Of a stretch of DNA of 48,685 nucleotides, positions 14,683 through 24,049 are shown piece by piece. Source of the stretch: a virus; IMG/VR virus record IMGVR_UViG_3300000956_000106, positions 1-48,685 of that record. One strand, written 5' to 3'. Position 1 is the first letter of the stretch. The number at the start of each line of letters is the position of its first letter. The position numbers and the translations under genes are program-made. A model generated the notes under the pieces. The model searched no databases, was not told the origin of the DNA, and was given only the letters and a program-made list of their open reading frames with translations.

Positions 14683-16809
14683 GTGTCAGCAAGTCCTGAA
14701 ACTCTAGCTGCTGCGACTGCTTATGCTCGAAAGCGAGCAGCAGAGGCGGGGATTAAGCCTGTTCGTAACCCTGCCAGCCTCGAAGCTAAGGGTTGGCGGG
14801 CCTGGTATGCAACGATCTTTGGGCAAGCCTTTATTGACTCCCTGGACTCTTCTGAAACGGACGACAAGCACCATTCAGAGGCTATAGAGTGGCACTGGAA
14901 CGCTCGGCAGGCTTTGCTAAGAGGCGAGCGCCCGCCCAATGATTTTTTCGCCTACTTCCCAATTTGGTCGCGCGGGAACATGAAAACCACGGTAGCTCGC
15001 CGAATGGCTATCTGTGATGCTTGCCTTTCAACTACTGCCGGGGTCGGTGGGTACGCCTTAATCGTCGGTGGTACGCGGAAAAAGATTGCTCGCACCGCAT
15101 CCTCACTCGAGATTCTACTAACCAGTCCGGCGATCAAAGAGTACTACCCGAAATTGGCCAGGGTCAGACACACAGAGCAAGGCGCGTCGAAGGGCTGGCG
15201 AGCCGACTTTCTAAACACAGAAGCAGGGTATGTGTTTGATTTCGCAGGACTTGATCAGGGGATGGCCGGCGCCAATGAGGCCGATGTTCGCCCTTCTTTC
15301 ATCATGCCGGATGACATTGACACTCGCCATGATTCTCCAGTAGTTGCCGAGTCGAACTTCCTTACATTTACAACCGAAGTTCTTCCGATGCGTCAGGCGG
15401 ATACTTTGGTGTTCTTTGCCCAGAACCTTATCTCTCGATTCTCCGTGATGTATCGGATTCAGACCCAGCAAGTACGGGTCTTAACAAACCGTAAGCCCAC
15501 AGCGCCCGTCCCGGCAGTTAGGAATTTGGTTACAGAAACGCGAACTGTGGGCGGCATCGTGAAGGATGTTTATGTCTCAGGCAAACCAACGTGGAAGGGA
15601 TGGACGAAGCAGCGGATACAAGACGAGATTGACAGTTATGGCTTACCCGCGTTCATGCGCGAATGCCAGCACGATGTTGAGCAAAGTGACGAAGGGTTGG
15701 TTCTAAAGAACTACAACGACGCTGTTCATGTCATAAGCCGCTCAGAATTCGCGGCGGTGTACGGGACGCGGGAATTACCTCAGAAGTGGAACAAGCGAGT
15801 TTTTAACGACTGGGCAAGAACAAAAACGAAGTTCCATGCAAACGTGTTGGGGGTCTTAACGACCGCAAGCCAGAACGCTCCGCTACCTGGTTCGATGTTC
15901 TTATTTCACCCGATGAGTTTTCCGAGCGGCACGGCGGCAGAGGACGTGGCTGCGAGATTATTGACCGCAATCAGCCCCACGGTGAAAACGCCAGAAGGAA
16001 TAGAGTTCACCTGGAGACAGTTAATTACCTCAACTTTGCAAAAGGTGAATCTCGACCATTTGATTTCCGATTTCACCAAGAGAATTGAAGCAGAACGAGA
16101 AGTTCTGGCAGGCGTCATTCCGAAGTTTGTCCAGCCAATTCTCAGAGCGCAACACTTTAACGATTTCAGGGGGAGCCACGAGCAGTCAAAGACAGGCGCG
16201 TTAGCGGTCTACAAGAGAGTGTTTGGGTTGCCGTTTAAACCCGTGAATCCTGGCGGCGATGGCGGGGTGGACACGATCAACCTGATTATGCGAGTTGATT
16301 ATTCCCAGCCTCACGCCTTTCGACCGGGCGTGATGGGGCTGACGAACTTCTACGTTGTAGCGGATGACGATCGCTCAAAGTCATACAAACTCAAAGGGCA
16401 GACGGTCTATTTGCCCGCCCCTTATAACCAATCACTTACACCAGATGATTTACACGACGCGGATCTGTTCCGATACCAAGCGAGTAATTGCCGCTTCCGT
16501 GATCCAGTTTTAACCCCAGCAGGAGAGAAAGACGGTGACATTCTCAAGCTGAACGATGACTTTATAAACGGTCTGATGATGCTCTTCTACGACAGCGTAT
16601 TAGGAGCACTGCCTTTGACCTACGGGGAGCAGGTCGAGGTAGCAACTCCTGAAAAGTATCGCTATGACGCATTACTGGAAGCGTCCCCGCACAACGCAGG
16701 GTTGACGCCTGAGCAAGAACTCACATTTTTGCTGAATAAGAAATTTGCTGAACAGAAGATTACACCGCGTGTTACTCAGTTTAACGAGTACGGCGATCCG
16801 ATTGGATGA
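14683..16809 (+). CDS. terL: Terminase large subunit
   Basis: A 708-residue packaging ATPase/nuclease that drives DNA into the prohead. Residues about 90-110 hold the degenerate Walker A WSRGNMKTT, with Lys101 and Thr102 in the phosphate loop. Walker B with the catalytic acid is FIMPDDID at about 205-212. A coupling-like segment (DTLVFFAQNLISR) follows, and AFMRECQHDVEQ near 325 is typical of the ATPase domain's end. The C-terminal half (about 370-700) would contain the nuclease, but its acidic triad cannot be assigned by eye. The start is GTG, directly after the stop of the 51-residue gene. Portal and capsid genes follow downstream, as expected. Confidence 0.9.
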   Translation: MSASPETLAAATAYARKRAAEAGIKPVRNPASLEAKGWRAWYATIFGQAFIDSLDSSETDDKHHSEAIEWHWNARQALLRGERPPNDFFAYFPIWSRGNMKTTVARRMAICDACLSTTAGVGGYALIVGGTRKKIARTASSLEILLTSPAIKEYYPKLARVRHTEQGASKGWRADFLNTEAGYVFDFAGLDQGMAGANEADVRPSFIMPDDIDTRHDSPVVAESNFLTFTTEVLPMRQADTLVFFAQNLISRFSVMYRIQTQQVRVLTNRKPTAPVPAVRNLVTETRTVGGIVKDVYVSGKPTWKGWTKQRIQDEIDSYGLPAFMRECQHDVEQSDEGLVLKNYNDAVHVISRSEFAAVYGTRELPQKWNKRVFNDWARTKTKFHANVLGVLTTASQNAPLPGSMFLFHPMSFPSGTAAEDVAARLLTAISPTVKTPEGIEFTWRQLITSTLQKVNLDHLISDFTKRIEAEREVLAGVIPKFVQPILRAQHFNDFRGSHEQSKTGALAVYKRVFGLPFKPVNPGGDGGVDTINLIMRVDYSQPHAFRPGVMGLTNFYVVADDDRSKSYKLKGQTVYLPAPYNQSLTPDDLHDADLFRYQASNCRFRDPVLTPAGEKDGDILKLNDDFINGLMMLFYDSVLGALPLTYGEQVEVATPEKYRYDALLEASPHNAGLTPEQELTFLLNKKFAEQKITPRVTQFNEYGDPIG

Positions 16810-16849
16810 GGCAAATAACTAAACCTCGATGTTGTGGTAGTTAATTTCT

Positions 16850-17098
16850 ATGTATCCGCGACGCCGAATTATGCCTATGCCTGAATTCCAGCCGCAGGGA
16901 TTAGACGTTCAGCCGCAGCCTGTTCCTGAAATGATGCCGCTGCCTTCCCTGCCTCCGATGCAGGGAAGCGATCCAAACGATCCAATGGCACAAATAGCGA
17001 ACATGGGAACTAAAAGACTGATGGCGTTACTAATGAAAAAGAAACAGGCAGGCGCGGAAGACGCTCAGGATGCGTGGGAAGAAGGCGGATCACTTTAG
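16850..17098 (+). CDS. Pro/Met-rich small protein
   Basis: An 82-residue protein with a low-complexity first half rich in Pro, Met and Gln, and a second half with a short helix (MGTKRLMALLMKKKQA). There is no good ribosome site at the ATG at 16850; the start at 16871 is possible. It lies between terminase and portal, where head-assembly accessory genes are common. The function is unknown. Confidence 0.55.
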   Translation: MYPRRRIMPMPEFQPQGLDVQPQPVPEMMPLPSLPPMQGSDPNDPMAQIANMGTKRLMALLMKKKQAGAEDAQDAWEEGGSL

Positions 17099-17134
17099 CC
17101 CTCGAACTATCACTTTCTTTCAAGGAGAAAAGGC

Positions 17135-17587
17135 ATGGACATCGAAAAGATTTGGAACAAAGTTAAAGGGGAAGGTGGCGCGGAATATGCGAACGCCGAT
17201 CCTGACTTCACAGCACGGCTAGCTCACGCTGCGCGCGAAGCTCGTCAGGGCCGAGCCACAGGGATCGCAGGTCTTGAGAAGTTTGAGGAAGCCATCGCAA
17301 AAGATGCTGGCGTGGCTCTCAGTCAATCAGGCGTAGACGCGGCGAGCACGCCGGGCAGTCCGTCCGTGGTTGGCGACCAGCCAGAAGACGAACCAAAGGC
17401 CACTAAGAAGGGTAGCAAAGCCAAGGCTCTCAAGGACGCAGAAGCCGCCGGCGAAAGGGTCGAAGCCGACGAAGTAAACAGCCCGGACTTTCCGAGTGCT
17501 GCCCGTCCGTTGGCGGCAGAAGTTCCCGGCACTCATCCTGAGAAGAAAGCAGTCAAGAAGTCGGCCAAGAAATCAGCCAAGAAGTAA
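17135..17587 (+). CDS. Lys/Ala-rich head-region protein
   Basis: A 150-residue protein. The first 60 residues form a folded-looking helical part. The remainder is low complexity, with Lys/Ala repeats and a tail of AKKSAKK units that would bind nucleic acid. The ATG follows CAAGGAGAAAAGGC. Position between terminase and portal suggests a virion or packaging accessory protein. The tail resembles histone H1-like basic tails, which can arise independently. Confidence 0.65.
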   Translation: MDIEKIWNKVKGEGGAEYANADPDFTARLAHAAREARQGRATGIAGLEKFEEAIAKDAGVALSQSGVDAASTPGSPSVVGDQPEDEPKATKKGSKAKALKDAEAAGERVEADEVNSPDFPSAARPLAAEVPGTHPEKKAVKKSAKKSAKK

Positions 17588-17599
17588 CAAGGAGAAACT

Positions 17600-17914
17600 A
17601 TGCACGCAGATCAGCACGGTGCGTCCCGCTTAGTCGGTGACGCCATTCTCAAGGGCGGTGAACTACTGTGGCTTACCACTACAAACGTGGGAACGGCCAC
17701 GACTCCCGCGTCGGTTAAGGCGATCATCACCGCTGGCGCCGCGCACGCAGATCAGCACCCAATGAAGGTTCGCATCAATCGCATGATCGATATTGGGGTT
17801 GATGACGGCACGATTAACGATACCGACATCGGCACTGCAACTACGGTTGTGTCTTTAGCGGCATTGACCGAGGTGGATACGCGCCGAACCTACGGAGCGG
17901 TCGGAGCCGATTAG
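17600..17914 (+). CDS. Small beta-rich putative structural protein
   Basis: A 104-residue protein with Thr/Ala/Val-rich beta-strand character and no membrane or signal segment. The motif H-A-D-Q-H occurs twice, at residues 2-6 and near 49-53. The ribosome site is AACAAGGAGAAACT. The next gene begins directly after its stop. Composition and place next to the portal suggest a head decoration or portal-associated protein, but no family is recognised. Confidence 0.65.
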   Translation: MHADQHGASRLVGDAILKGGELLWLTTTNVGTATTPASVKAIITAGAAHADQHPMKVRINRMIDIGVDDGTINDTDIGTATTVVSLAALTEVDTRRTYGAVGAD

Positions 17915-18304
17915 ATGTGGTTGCCGCAGGCGGCTTTAGGGCGCATTCGAGAACTCGAAGCGCAACTTAGAGACAGCGTACCGAGGGCCGTGTATGACGC
18001 GGCTCTCACGCGCATTTCTGAGCAAGAGAGGCGGATAGACTGGCAGTGCGATATGTTGTTACGTCGCGGCCAGTCTTTACCCTTGCCCCTGCCGCCCGAA
18101 GAGAAGCCGAAGCCTGAACTACAGCCGCAAGTCTCTGAGACCGACCGGGTAAAGGCTCAAGTGGTAATCGACCAAGGCAAGGCTTTGAATCTTCCCGAAA
18201 CAGATATTACCGAGGCAGTAAAGAGCCTTGGGTTAGGCTGGACTGAAGCCGACATCGCCGCTGCAATTCACGCTCCGCAATTTAGCTCGAACGGGTACGG
18301 ATGA
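17915..18304 (+). CDS. Coiled-coil protein before portal
   Basis: A 129-residue protein with a coiled coil at about residues 8-45, a Pro-rich linker (LPLPLPPEEKPKPELQP) and a C-terminal helical unit with a DITEAVKSLGLGWTEADI motif. Its ATG follows the preceding TAG without a gap, and its end overlaps the portal start by ATGA. The function is unknown; a portal-proximal head protein is the simplest reading. Confidence 0.65.
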   Translation: MWLPQAALGRIRELEAQLRDSVPRAVYDAALTRISEQERRIDWQCDMLLRRGQSLPLPLPPEEKPKPELQPQVSETDRVKAQVVIDQGKALNLPETDITEAVKSLGLGWTEADIAAAIHAPQFSSNGYG

Positions 18305-20913
18305 GCGCCACTTCCCTCTCATTACTTCCTTCACATGAAGGCGCGAATCTCGCGCCGATTAAACCCCTATTGAAACTAGGCGAAGGGGACAAGAAGCCTC
18401 AAGCCGCGCTTGATGAAGCGATCAAAGAACGATTTCAGCATTATCTAAAACAAGAACAATCAACTTGGGATGAAATGATCAAGGCGGGCGAAGAAGTCGC
18501 TCACTTCATTTCAGGGAAACAGTTTCTAATGCCGTCGCCGTACTCCACGGGGCCGCGGTGGTTGTCGTATCCCGTCGTTGGTGGCGGTACGCCTTCTGAG
18601 CGTCGAGCACTCAGTCACATGCAGTACCACACCTCGGGGAACCTTGAAAAGTGGCTGAACTCAAATCCCGATGTAAGGGTGAGGCCGGGAGTTGAGTCAG
18701 ACGATGCACACGAAGCCGCAGAAGGCGCAGGAATCGTCGTTGATCACTACGAGCCGAAGTTTTACGGGGCGAGGGTATCCATTGCTGAGTGCCTTGAGGG
18801 TTTAACTTTTGGTTCCTACGTCTGGCGTCTGAAAATTGACCCGACACTGAAATCAATCACTGCTTATCGCCAGATATTCGAGAATCGGGAAGTTAAAATC
18901 GGGCCAGGCTGGGGTAAGTGCGGAGATTGTAATTACGAAGGATCGGCCCAGGACTTTACCGAGGTTCCCGGAGAGGGTATCTACACTTGTCCGAAGTGCC
19001 ACGCAGAGGCTTTGGTTATCCCTCCCGCGTCGGATCAGATTCCAACCCTGAAAAACACTGAGCCGGTTGAGCTAGGCGATTTCAACTTGGAATTACAGTC
19101 ATTCGCTCAATGCCGATGGGATTTGAAATACCACGCCGATGAAAGCCCGTGGATGATCATTCGCAGGCGCGATTCTGAAAGCAGCCTGAAGCAGTTAATC
19201 GGCAACGTGAAAATTCCCGGCGGTGGAACAAGTGATTTAGGGTTAGACGTGGTCGATCGATTGGCTTATTCCGGCCAAGCGAGAGCCGGGAAGTCAGACG
19301 GCTCTTCCAAAAAGACCCTCTACAAAGATCCTGTCACGATTGAAGAATTCTGGATGTCACCCGCTGAGTATGGGGACATCGTTTTACGGCAGACTACTGA
19401 GACGGTTAGCGGCGAAACGATTCCTTCTAATGTTCCGTTAGGTGAGATCGCTAAAGGGCAGAACATTTGTGTTCTTGGCGTCAATGAAATGTCTGCGGTG
19501 TTAGGGATCTTCATCGAAGATCACCGTGATTACATTGTTCAGGGTAAGTGGTACTCAAAGACAGGAACAGGAGCAGGGCGGGGGCTTCAGGACTTAACTG
19601 AGGTTCAGAAGGTATTCAATTCCGATCATCAACAGACCCACACTTACCTTAGAAGCAGTTCAACCCCGGCTATGTTGGTCGCATCCGAAGTGCTGGGAGA
19701 AGAGAACAAGTCTCGGTACATCAACACTCCGGCAACCAACATTCCAGTTTCGATTGCAAACCTCGCGGAAGGTGTCAGTCTGGATCAGTTGGTGAGACCA
19801 GCGTTTCAGCCGACAGGTGTGGCGCCACAATTCTTTGAGTTCACCTATAACCGGCTGTCCGAATACGCGCAGTTTGCTTCTCATTTCATGCCTTTCACTG
19901 GAGGACTGCCGGGGGTCGATAATAAGACGGCCACAGGCGCGAATATCACTCAAGCGGCCACGAATGCTCTTTATACCCCGGTACTGTCGGTGAAGGGCGA
20001 GGTTCGCCGTCTCGTGGCCGAGAAATTAGTTAAACTTTATCCAAAGCACTTTCCTGTTGATCGGTATTTCCCTTTAGGTGGAAAGCATCAGAAGCATTCG
20101 GGTAAGTGGCTCAAGGGCGCAACGCTCGATACTGATCTTCTATTTGAGGTGGTTGCTGATTCATGGAATCCCCGAAACTCGTACATCAAACGGCAGGACT
20201 ATGCGGGATTTGTTCAGTTGTTTGGCGGTGTTGCGGGTTGGATGCAGGCGCGACAACTCGATCCTGAGCGCGTTGGTGACATGGAGCGCACATTTGACCT
20301 TGAACTTGATTCAGAGACGCGAAACGTAGCACAGAGTTTGTGCTTTCGCAGAGTCAGACAAATTCAGCAGGCCGCTTCGATTGTTCAAGACCCAATGCAG
20401 TTAGTAGGAGTTCAGCCCGCTATCGATCCACAGCAGCCAACAGGTTTGACTATCACCGGGCAAGGGGCAATTCAGCCGCCTGTATCTCAAGCAGAACCGG
20501 GCCATGCAATTAAACGCCAATGGCTAATGGAGTGGCTTGATTCGGATGATGGCCTGGAGGCCCCAATGCCGGTAAGAGGTGCCGTAGAGGTACTGATCCA
20601 GCTTCACACCCAACTCGACGGGCAGCACGGAGCGATTCTCGCTAAACAGCAGGGAGAGGTTCAGGTTGCGCAAGCCCAGCCTGGAATGGAAGCGCAACAA
20701 CAGGCTATGCAAGCTGAAGGTCAACAACAGATTGCACAGCAAGAAGCCCAGTTGGAGCTAGGGGCGAAAGAGGCAATGGGTCAGCAGTTAGTCAACCAAG
20801 CAGACATCGAAACCGAAGCCGAAAAGCAGGAATTGGAAGAGTCCCATTTGGCCGCAATGAACCAGCTGAAGGCACAAGATCGGGAGCATCGGATGGTGAC
20901 AAGCAATGCCTGA
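18301..20913 (+). CDS. Portal protein with zinc-ribbon insertion
   Basis: An 870-residue portal, the dodecameric ring at the head vertex through which DNA passes. The N-terminal half has the helical wing region (residues about 40-190). Residues 207-233 contain two Cys-x-x-Cys pairs (C207, C210, C230, C233), a rubredoxin-like zinc ribbon inserted in the fold. A central stem/crown region follows, with MPFTGGLPGVDNKTATGANI near 530-550. The C-terminal 130 residues are a Gln/Glu/Ala-rich coiled coil, likely the barrel. It is large for a portal (P22 about 725), consistent with a podovirus-type long barrel. It lies between terminase and scaffold in the canonical order. Confidence 0.88.
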   Translation: MSATSLSLLPSHEGANLAPIKPLLKLGEGDKKPQAALDEAIKERFQHYLKQEQSTWDEMIKAGEEVAHFISGKQFLMPSPYSTGPRWLSYPVVGGGTPSERRALSHMQYHTSGNLEKWLNSNPDVRVRPGVESDDAHEAAEGAGIVVDHYEPKFYGARVSIAECLEGLTFGSYVWRLKIDPTLKSITAYRQIFENREVKIGPGWGKCGDCNYEGSAQDFTEVPGEGIYTCPKCHAEALVIPPASDQIPTLKNTEPVELGDFNLELQSFAQCRWDLKYHADESPWMIIRRRDSESSLKQLIGNVKIPGGGTSDLGLDVVDRLAYSGQARAGKSDGSSKKTLYKDPVTIEEFWMSPAEYGDIVLRQTTETVSGETIPSNVPLGEIAKGQNICVLGVNEMSAVLGIFIEDHRDYIVQGKWYSKTGTGAGRGLQDLTEVQKVFNSDHQQTHTYLRSSSTPAMLVASEVLGEENKSRYINTPATNIPVSIANLAEGVSLDQLVRPAFQPTGVAPQFFEFTYNRLSEYAQFASHFMPFTGGLPGVDNKTATGANITQAATNALYTPVLSVKGEVRRLVAEKLVKLYPKHFPVDRYFPLGGKHQKHSGKWLKGATLDTDLLFEVVADSWNPRNSYIKRQDYAGFVQLFGGVAGWMQARQLDPERVGDMERTFDLELDSETRNVAQSLCFRRVRQIQQAASIVQDPMQLVGVQPAIDPQQPTGLTITGQGAIQPPVSQAEPGHAIKRQWLMEWLDSDDGLEAPMPVRGAVEVLIQLHTQLDGQHGAILAKQQGEVQVAQAQPGMEAQQQAMQAEGQQQIAQQEAQLELGAKEAMGQQLVNQADIETEAEKQELEESHLAAMNQLKAQDREHRMVTSNA

Positions 20914-21085
20914 CCCTATTCAGCCCGTGCGGGTAATAAAAGCTGACACGTTAAAACCGAAGCGTGATACTATCCCTGCTGACCGTATCGAGTCCGCGTT
21001 AAGGACTCTTGAGCACATCGAAGCTCAAGCGGGAAGATTATTGAAAATGGCGCAAGCAGTACGCGCCGAGTTGACAACCAAATAG
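20906..21085 (+). CDS. 59-residue helical protein overlapping portal end
   Basis: A small gene overlapping the portal stop by 8 bp in another frame. The product starts MPDPIQPVRVIKADTLKPKR and has an amphipathic helix (RIESALRTLEHIEAQAGRLL), with no known family. There is no strong ribosome site, so reinitiation after the portal is likely. Transcription after it meets the strong hairpin at 21115-21176. It may assist head assembly. Confidence 0.55.
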   Translation: MPDPIQPVRVIKADTLKPKRDTIPADRIESALRTLEHIEAQAGRLLKMAQAVRAELTTK

Positions 21086-21094
21086 TGCTGCACA

Positions 21095-21177
21095 GCCGAT
21101 CTTGCAATCGGCCTGCCCAATCAGAATTTGCGTAGCCTTAAAAGGCCCGTGAATTGTGATTGGGCATTTTTGTTTTA
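21095..21177 (+). terminator. Strong terminator between portal and scaffold
   Basis: A first hairpin, GCCGAT...ATCGGC (21095-21112), is followed by a long imperfect stem. Its left arm starts GCCCAATCA at 21115 and its right arm ends TGATTGGGC at 21165, with an inner GCCTT/AAGGC hairpin in the loop. A T-rich run (ATTTTTGTTTT, 21166-21176) follows. The stem pairs 13 of 14 bases. It would separate the terminase/portal transcript from the scaffold/capsid transcript or lower read-through, although no clear promoter is seen before 21191. Confidence 0.7.
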
Positions 21178-21190
21178 GGCCCAACGAAGC

Positions 21191-22696
21191 ATGGAAACAC
21201 CACAGTCAACGGACGTAGGCAACGAGACGGTCGGCGGATCTTCCGTCGAGTCGTTCAATTCTCCGGTTGCCACCTCGGATTCCGAGGCCGCTCCTTCGTC
21301 CGTGAGCCAAGGAGATGTTAGTCAGACTGCTACCGCTGGCGACGTAACCGCCCAGTCTGTGATCGAGGCAAAAGAAGGCGACGAAGCGGGGACTGTTGAC
21401 CCCACTCAAGAACTCGACCCCTTAGAGGGTGTTCCAAGTCTTGAAGAACTAGAGCAGAACAAATCTCAACAGTATGCTCAGGCTTTAATCAACCTTCGCA
21501 CTGCCTATGAAGCGCGTAAAGAGGAGATCGGAAGCCTCAAACCGCTCGAAGCATTGAAAGGGCTCGCGGAATACGGCGAGCCTGAAATGATCAAGAGTCG
21601 GTTGGATGCTTACAACTCGCTTTTTACTCCAGTAGTCGATCCATCCACCCAACAACCACAGTACGACGATAGCGGTCTGCCGAAGATCTCGGCCACTCAG
21701 TTTATTGAACAAGTGGACGGGGACAATCCCGGCATAGCGGAACAGATGCTTAACGATCTGCTTCTCTATGCGCCGGATAACGCAGGCCAGAAAGTCCCAC
21801 TGTGGCAAAGGTTGTTTGAAACGTGGGGACTCGATCCTCGACGCTTGGATGACTACCGGAAGATTGACGCGCTCACGCCGCAATCAACTGGCGAAATCAC
21901 GCCTGAAGAACTGGCAAATGTTCCCGCTGAGTTTCAGGACGCTTATAAGCAGCTTCCCGCCTCTGTGCGTAACGATCTTCAACAGCAAGACGAAGAGACG
22001 CGCAAGTTTAATTTGGAAGCCCATAAAGAGCGTTTTGATGGCCGCATCGCGAAGCAACAAGAGCAGCAGGCCAAAGCTGCTGAGCAGCAGCAGCAGATTG
22101 CTCAAGCACGCGAGCGAATTACTCAAGAACAGGAAACCTATGTCTCCAGTCAGCTTCAGGAAGGTCTCGACACGATCATGGACGAAGTTGCTCGGCAGGT
22201 AACTTTTTCCGCTGATGCAAATGAAAACTCTCAGATGCTCGGCATTACGAGAGCGGTCATTTTCTCTCTACGCGATCCTGACTTCTCTGCTCAGGCAGAA
22301 AAGATGCTCGGAGCATTCGGAACGAAACTCGATCAGGGTTTCTACGAAGCTTTAAGTGTGGCCGATAAGCACATGCGCGATCAGAAAACGTATGAGCTGC
22401 TTGGTCAAAAAGGATTCGCCCAAACCTCCCAGGCAAAAGCCGCCGCAGCCAAGAATCAAGTGTTCGCTAAGATTGCGCCACTTGCGATCAAGGTTGCTAA
22501 AGCACTGGGGGCGCAGGCCGCACAGAGAGCAAATCAGCAGAATCAGTTGCTCGGCCAGGCGACAAGTACTCGCCCAACACCCGGACAAAGCGGAACGCTC
22601 TCCGAGGGTAACGGCTATGGCATTCCGGAAATGCTGCCGAATGATCCTCGGTACGGCGTTGAACTCGCTCGTAAAACTGGGTTGTTGAGCCAATAA
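21191..22696 (+). CDS. Putative scaffolding protein
   Basis: A 501-residue acidic protein. Residues 1-75 are Ser/Glu/Asp/Thr-rich and probably disordered. Residues about 265-320 form a Gln/Glu/Lys coiled coil (KQQEQQAKAAEQQQQ). The C-terminal half is helical with a Gln/Asn/Gly-rich tail. Acidity, disorder and coiled coil, with position immediately before the major capsid protein, match phage scaffold proteins that guide prohead assembly. No protease domain is seen, so scaffold exit may occur without cleavage. The ATG follows a gap containing the 21.1-kb terminator. Confidence 0.75.
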   Translation: METPQSTDVGNETVGGSSVESFNSPVATSDSEAAPSSVSQGDVSQTATAGDVTAQSVIEAKEGDEAGTVDPTQELDPLEGVPSLEELEQNKSQQYAQALINLRTAYEARKEEIGSLKPLEALKGLAEYGEPEMIKSRLDAYNSLFTPVVDPSTQQPQYDDSGLPKISATQFIEQVDGDNPGIAEQMLNDLLLYAPDNAGQKVPLWQRLFETWGLDPRRLDDYRKIDALTPQSTGEITPEELANVPAEFQDAYKQLPASVRNDLQQQDEETRKFNLEAHKERFDGRIAKQQEQQAKAAEQQQQIAQARERITQEQETYVSSQLQEGLDTIMDEVARQVTFSADANENSQMLGITRAVIFSLRDPDFSAQAEKMLGAFGTKLDQGFYEALSVADKHMRDQKTYELLGQKGFAQTSQAKAAAAKNQVFAKIAPLAIKVAKALGAQAAQRANQQNQLLGQATSTRPTPGQSGTLSEGNGYGIPEMLPNDPRYGVELARKTGLLSQ

Positions 22697-22705
22697 GGAG
22701 CAATC

Positions 22706-23977
22706 ATGGCAGTCGCACAGGCAGAGAATTTCACGGACTGGGTACAGCAGAAAACCCGCAGCCTCACGTCGAGCAAGCAACTCTTTGAGTTGAAGGCTCC
22801 GGGCTACAACGCAATCAAGAAAGCTACTCCAACTGAGCCAATCACTCAGAAGGGCTACAAACTTCCGCACTGGTATCAAATGCCAGGCGGTGTAGGTGGG
22901 TTTGTTCCGACAGACTCATCGTTCAACCCCTACGTTCCTCCGTCAAGCCGTTCCATGTACGTCTATCCGACTTACATGGCGCAGCCGATTGTAATGGACG
23001 GTTCGGCAATCCGAATGCTGAAGTCGGGTTCTGAGTCGAACATCAGTTCACTGGATCAGGCGATCAACCTTCACTACGACGTGTTCACCAAACGGATCAA
23101 TCAGATGATCTACGGTGATGGCTCTGGAACGCTTGCGGTCGCTTCTGGCGCCGTGTCCACTCTTGGCACGGGTCAAACGCTGTCAGGCACGACTACTGCC
23201 GCGACGACCGCAGGACAGACCAAGGGGACGCTCAGGCTTCGCAAGGGGCATTACTTCGACGCGATCAATCCTTCCACTGGAGCAGTGCGAGGTACGTTCT
23301 ATGTCGAGACTCCCGGCGCGGCGAGCTGTGTAATCTATCTTCTGAGCGGAACGATCAGCTCAGGCGACTACATCACCGATCCGAATTCCTACAACCGGAT
23401 GCCGCGTGGCCTTGCGCATGTGATTTCCAATGCGTCTCGCATCCTGCAAACGCTCAACACGGCGAATGACACCGATTTGAATTCAGCCGGTGTTGATCTC
23501 GCCGGAGCGTTACCGACGCCTTCGACGGTGGATCGGGCAAAGACTGCGCTAATGATGAGGGCGAACGACGAGGGAGCTGGCAATGGCCTTATGGCGTTTT
23601 GCACTCCGAACTTCTACGCGCTTCTTCGCCGGCAGGGTTGGAATCTCACGATTCAAGACGGAGATGTCACCAAGGGTATTGCCAAGAAGTACCAGGATGG
23701 CGATACGACTTGGGTGCTCGATTCCGACATGGACGAGGATCGTTGTTACTTCGAGAGTGACGCGCTTCGCTTGTTCGAGGAGATGGCCCTTGGGGACTTC
23801 GATCTCGACAAGCAGGAGTGGCGGATGCTGTTGGGCAACAATGGAACTGGGTCGGACTCGTGGCAGCGGGCATTCGGGATTGCTTTCAATCTCGGAAACG
23901 TGATGCCAAGCAAGACGGCGTTTGTTAAGCGCGCACTGATCACTTCCAGCGATACCCAGGTGTCGGTGAATAGCTAA
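22706..23977 (+). CDS. Major capsid protein
   Basis: A 423-residue protein with HK97-type capsid character. It has an N-terminal helix (residues about 7-30), an extended arm with a Gly/Pro-rich GGVGGFVPTD stretch, and a spine-helix region (SSLDQAINLHYDVFTKRINQ, about 113-132). A beta-rich Thr/Gly insertion covers about 145-230. A P-domain-like end has MAFCTPNFYALLRRQGW and, near the C-terminus, WQRAFGIAFNLGNVMPSKTAF. The ribosome site is AATAAGGAGCAATC. Location after the scaffold-like gene and before a GC-rich hairpin supports the call. It is expected to be the most abundant virion protein. Confidence 0.85.
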   Translation: MAVAQAENFTDWVQQKTRSLTSSKQLFELKAPGYNAIKKATPTEPITQKGYKLPHWYQMPGGVGGFVPTDSSFNPYVPPSSRSMYVYPTYMAQPIVMDGSAIRMLKSGSESNISSLDQAINLHYDVFTKRINQMIYGDGSGTLAVASGAVSTLGTGQTLSGTTTAATTAGQTKGTLRLRKGHYFDAINPSTGAVRGTFYVETPGAASCVIYLLSGTISSGDYITDPNSYNRMPRGLAHVISNASRILQTLNTANDTDLNSAGVDLAGALPTPSTVDRAKTALMMRANDEGAGNGLMAFCTPNFYALLRRQGWNLTIQDGDVTKGIAKKYQDGDTTWVLDSDMDEDRCYFESDALRLFEEMALGDFDLDKQEWRMLLGNNGTGSDSWQRAFGIAFNLGNVMPSKTAFVKRALITSSDTQVSVNS

Positions 23978-23986
23978 TTCGTGACT

Positions 23987-24032
23987 GAGGCAGGGGGAGC
24001 AATCCCCCTTCCCTTTGAACGTGCCTCGGCAC
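23987..24032 (+). terminator. Nested hairpins after capsid gene
   Basis: GGGGG (23993-23997) pairs with CCCCC (24004-24008), enclosed by GAGGCA (23987-23992) and TGCCTC (24022-24027). The latter can alternatively form GTGCC/GGCAC (24021-24032). The run after the inner stem is TTCCCTTT, so it is a weak intrinsic terminator or a 3'-stabilising hairpin for capsid mRNA. The next gene's ribosome site follows at once. Confidence 0.5.
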
Positions 24033-24049
24033 GATAAGGAGAATTCAAC

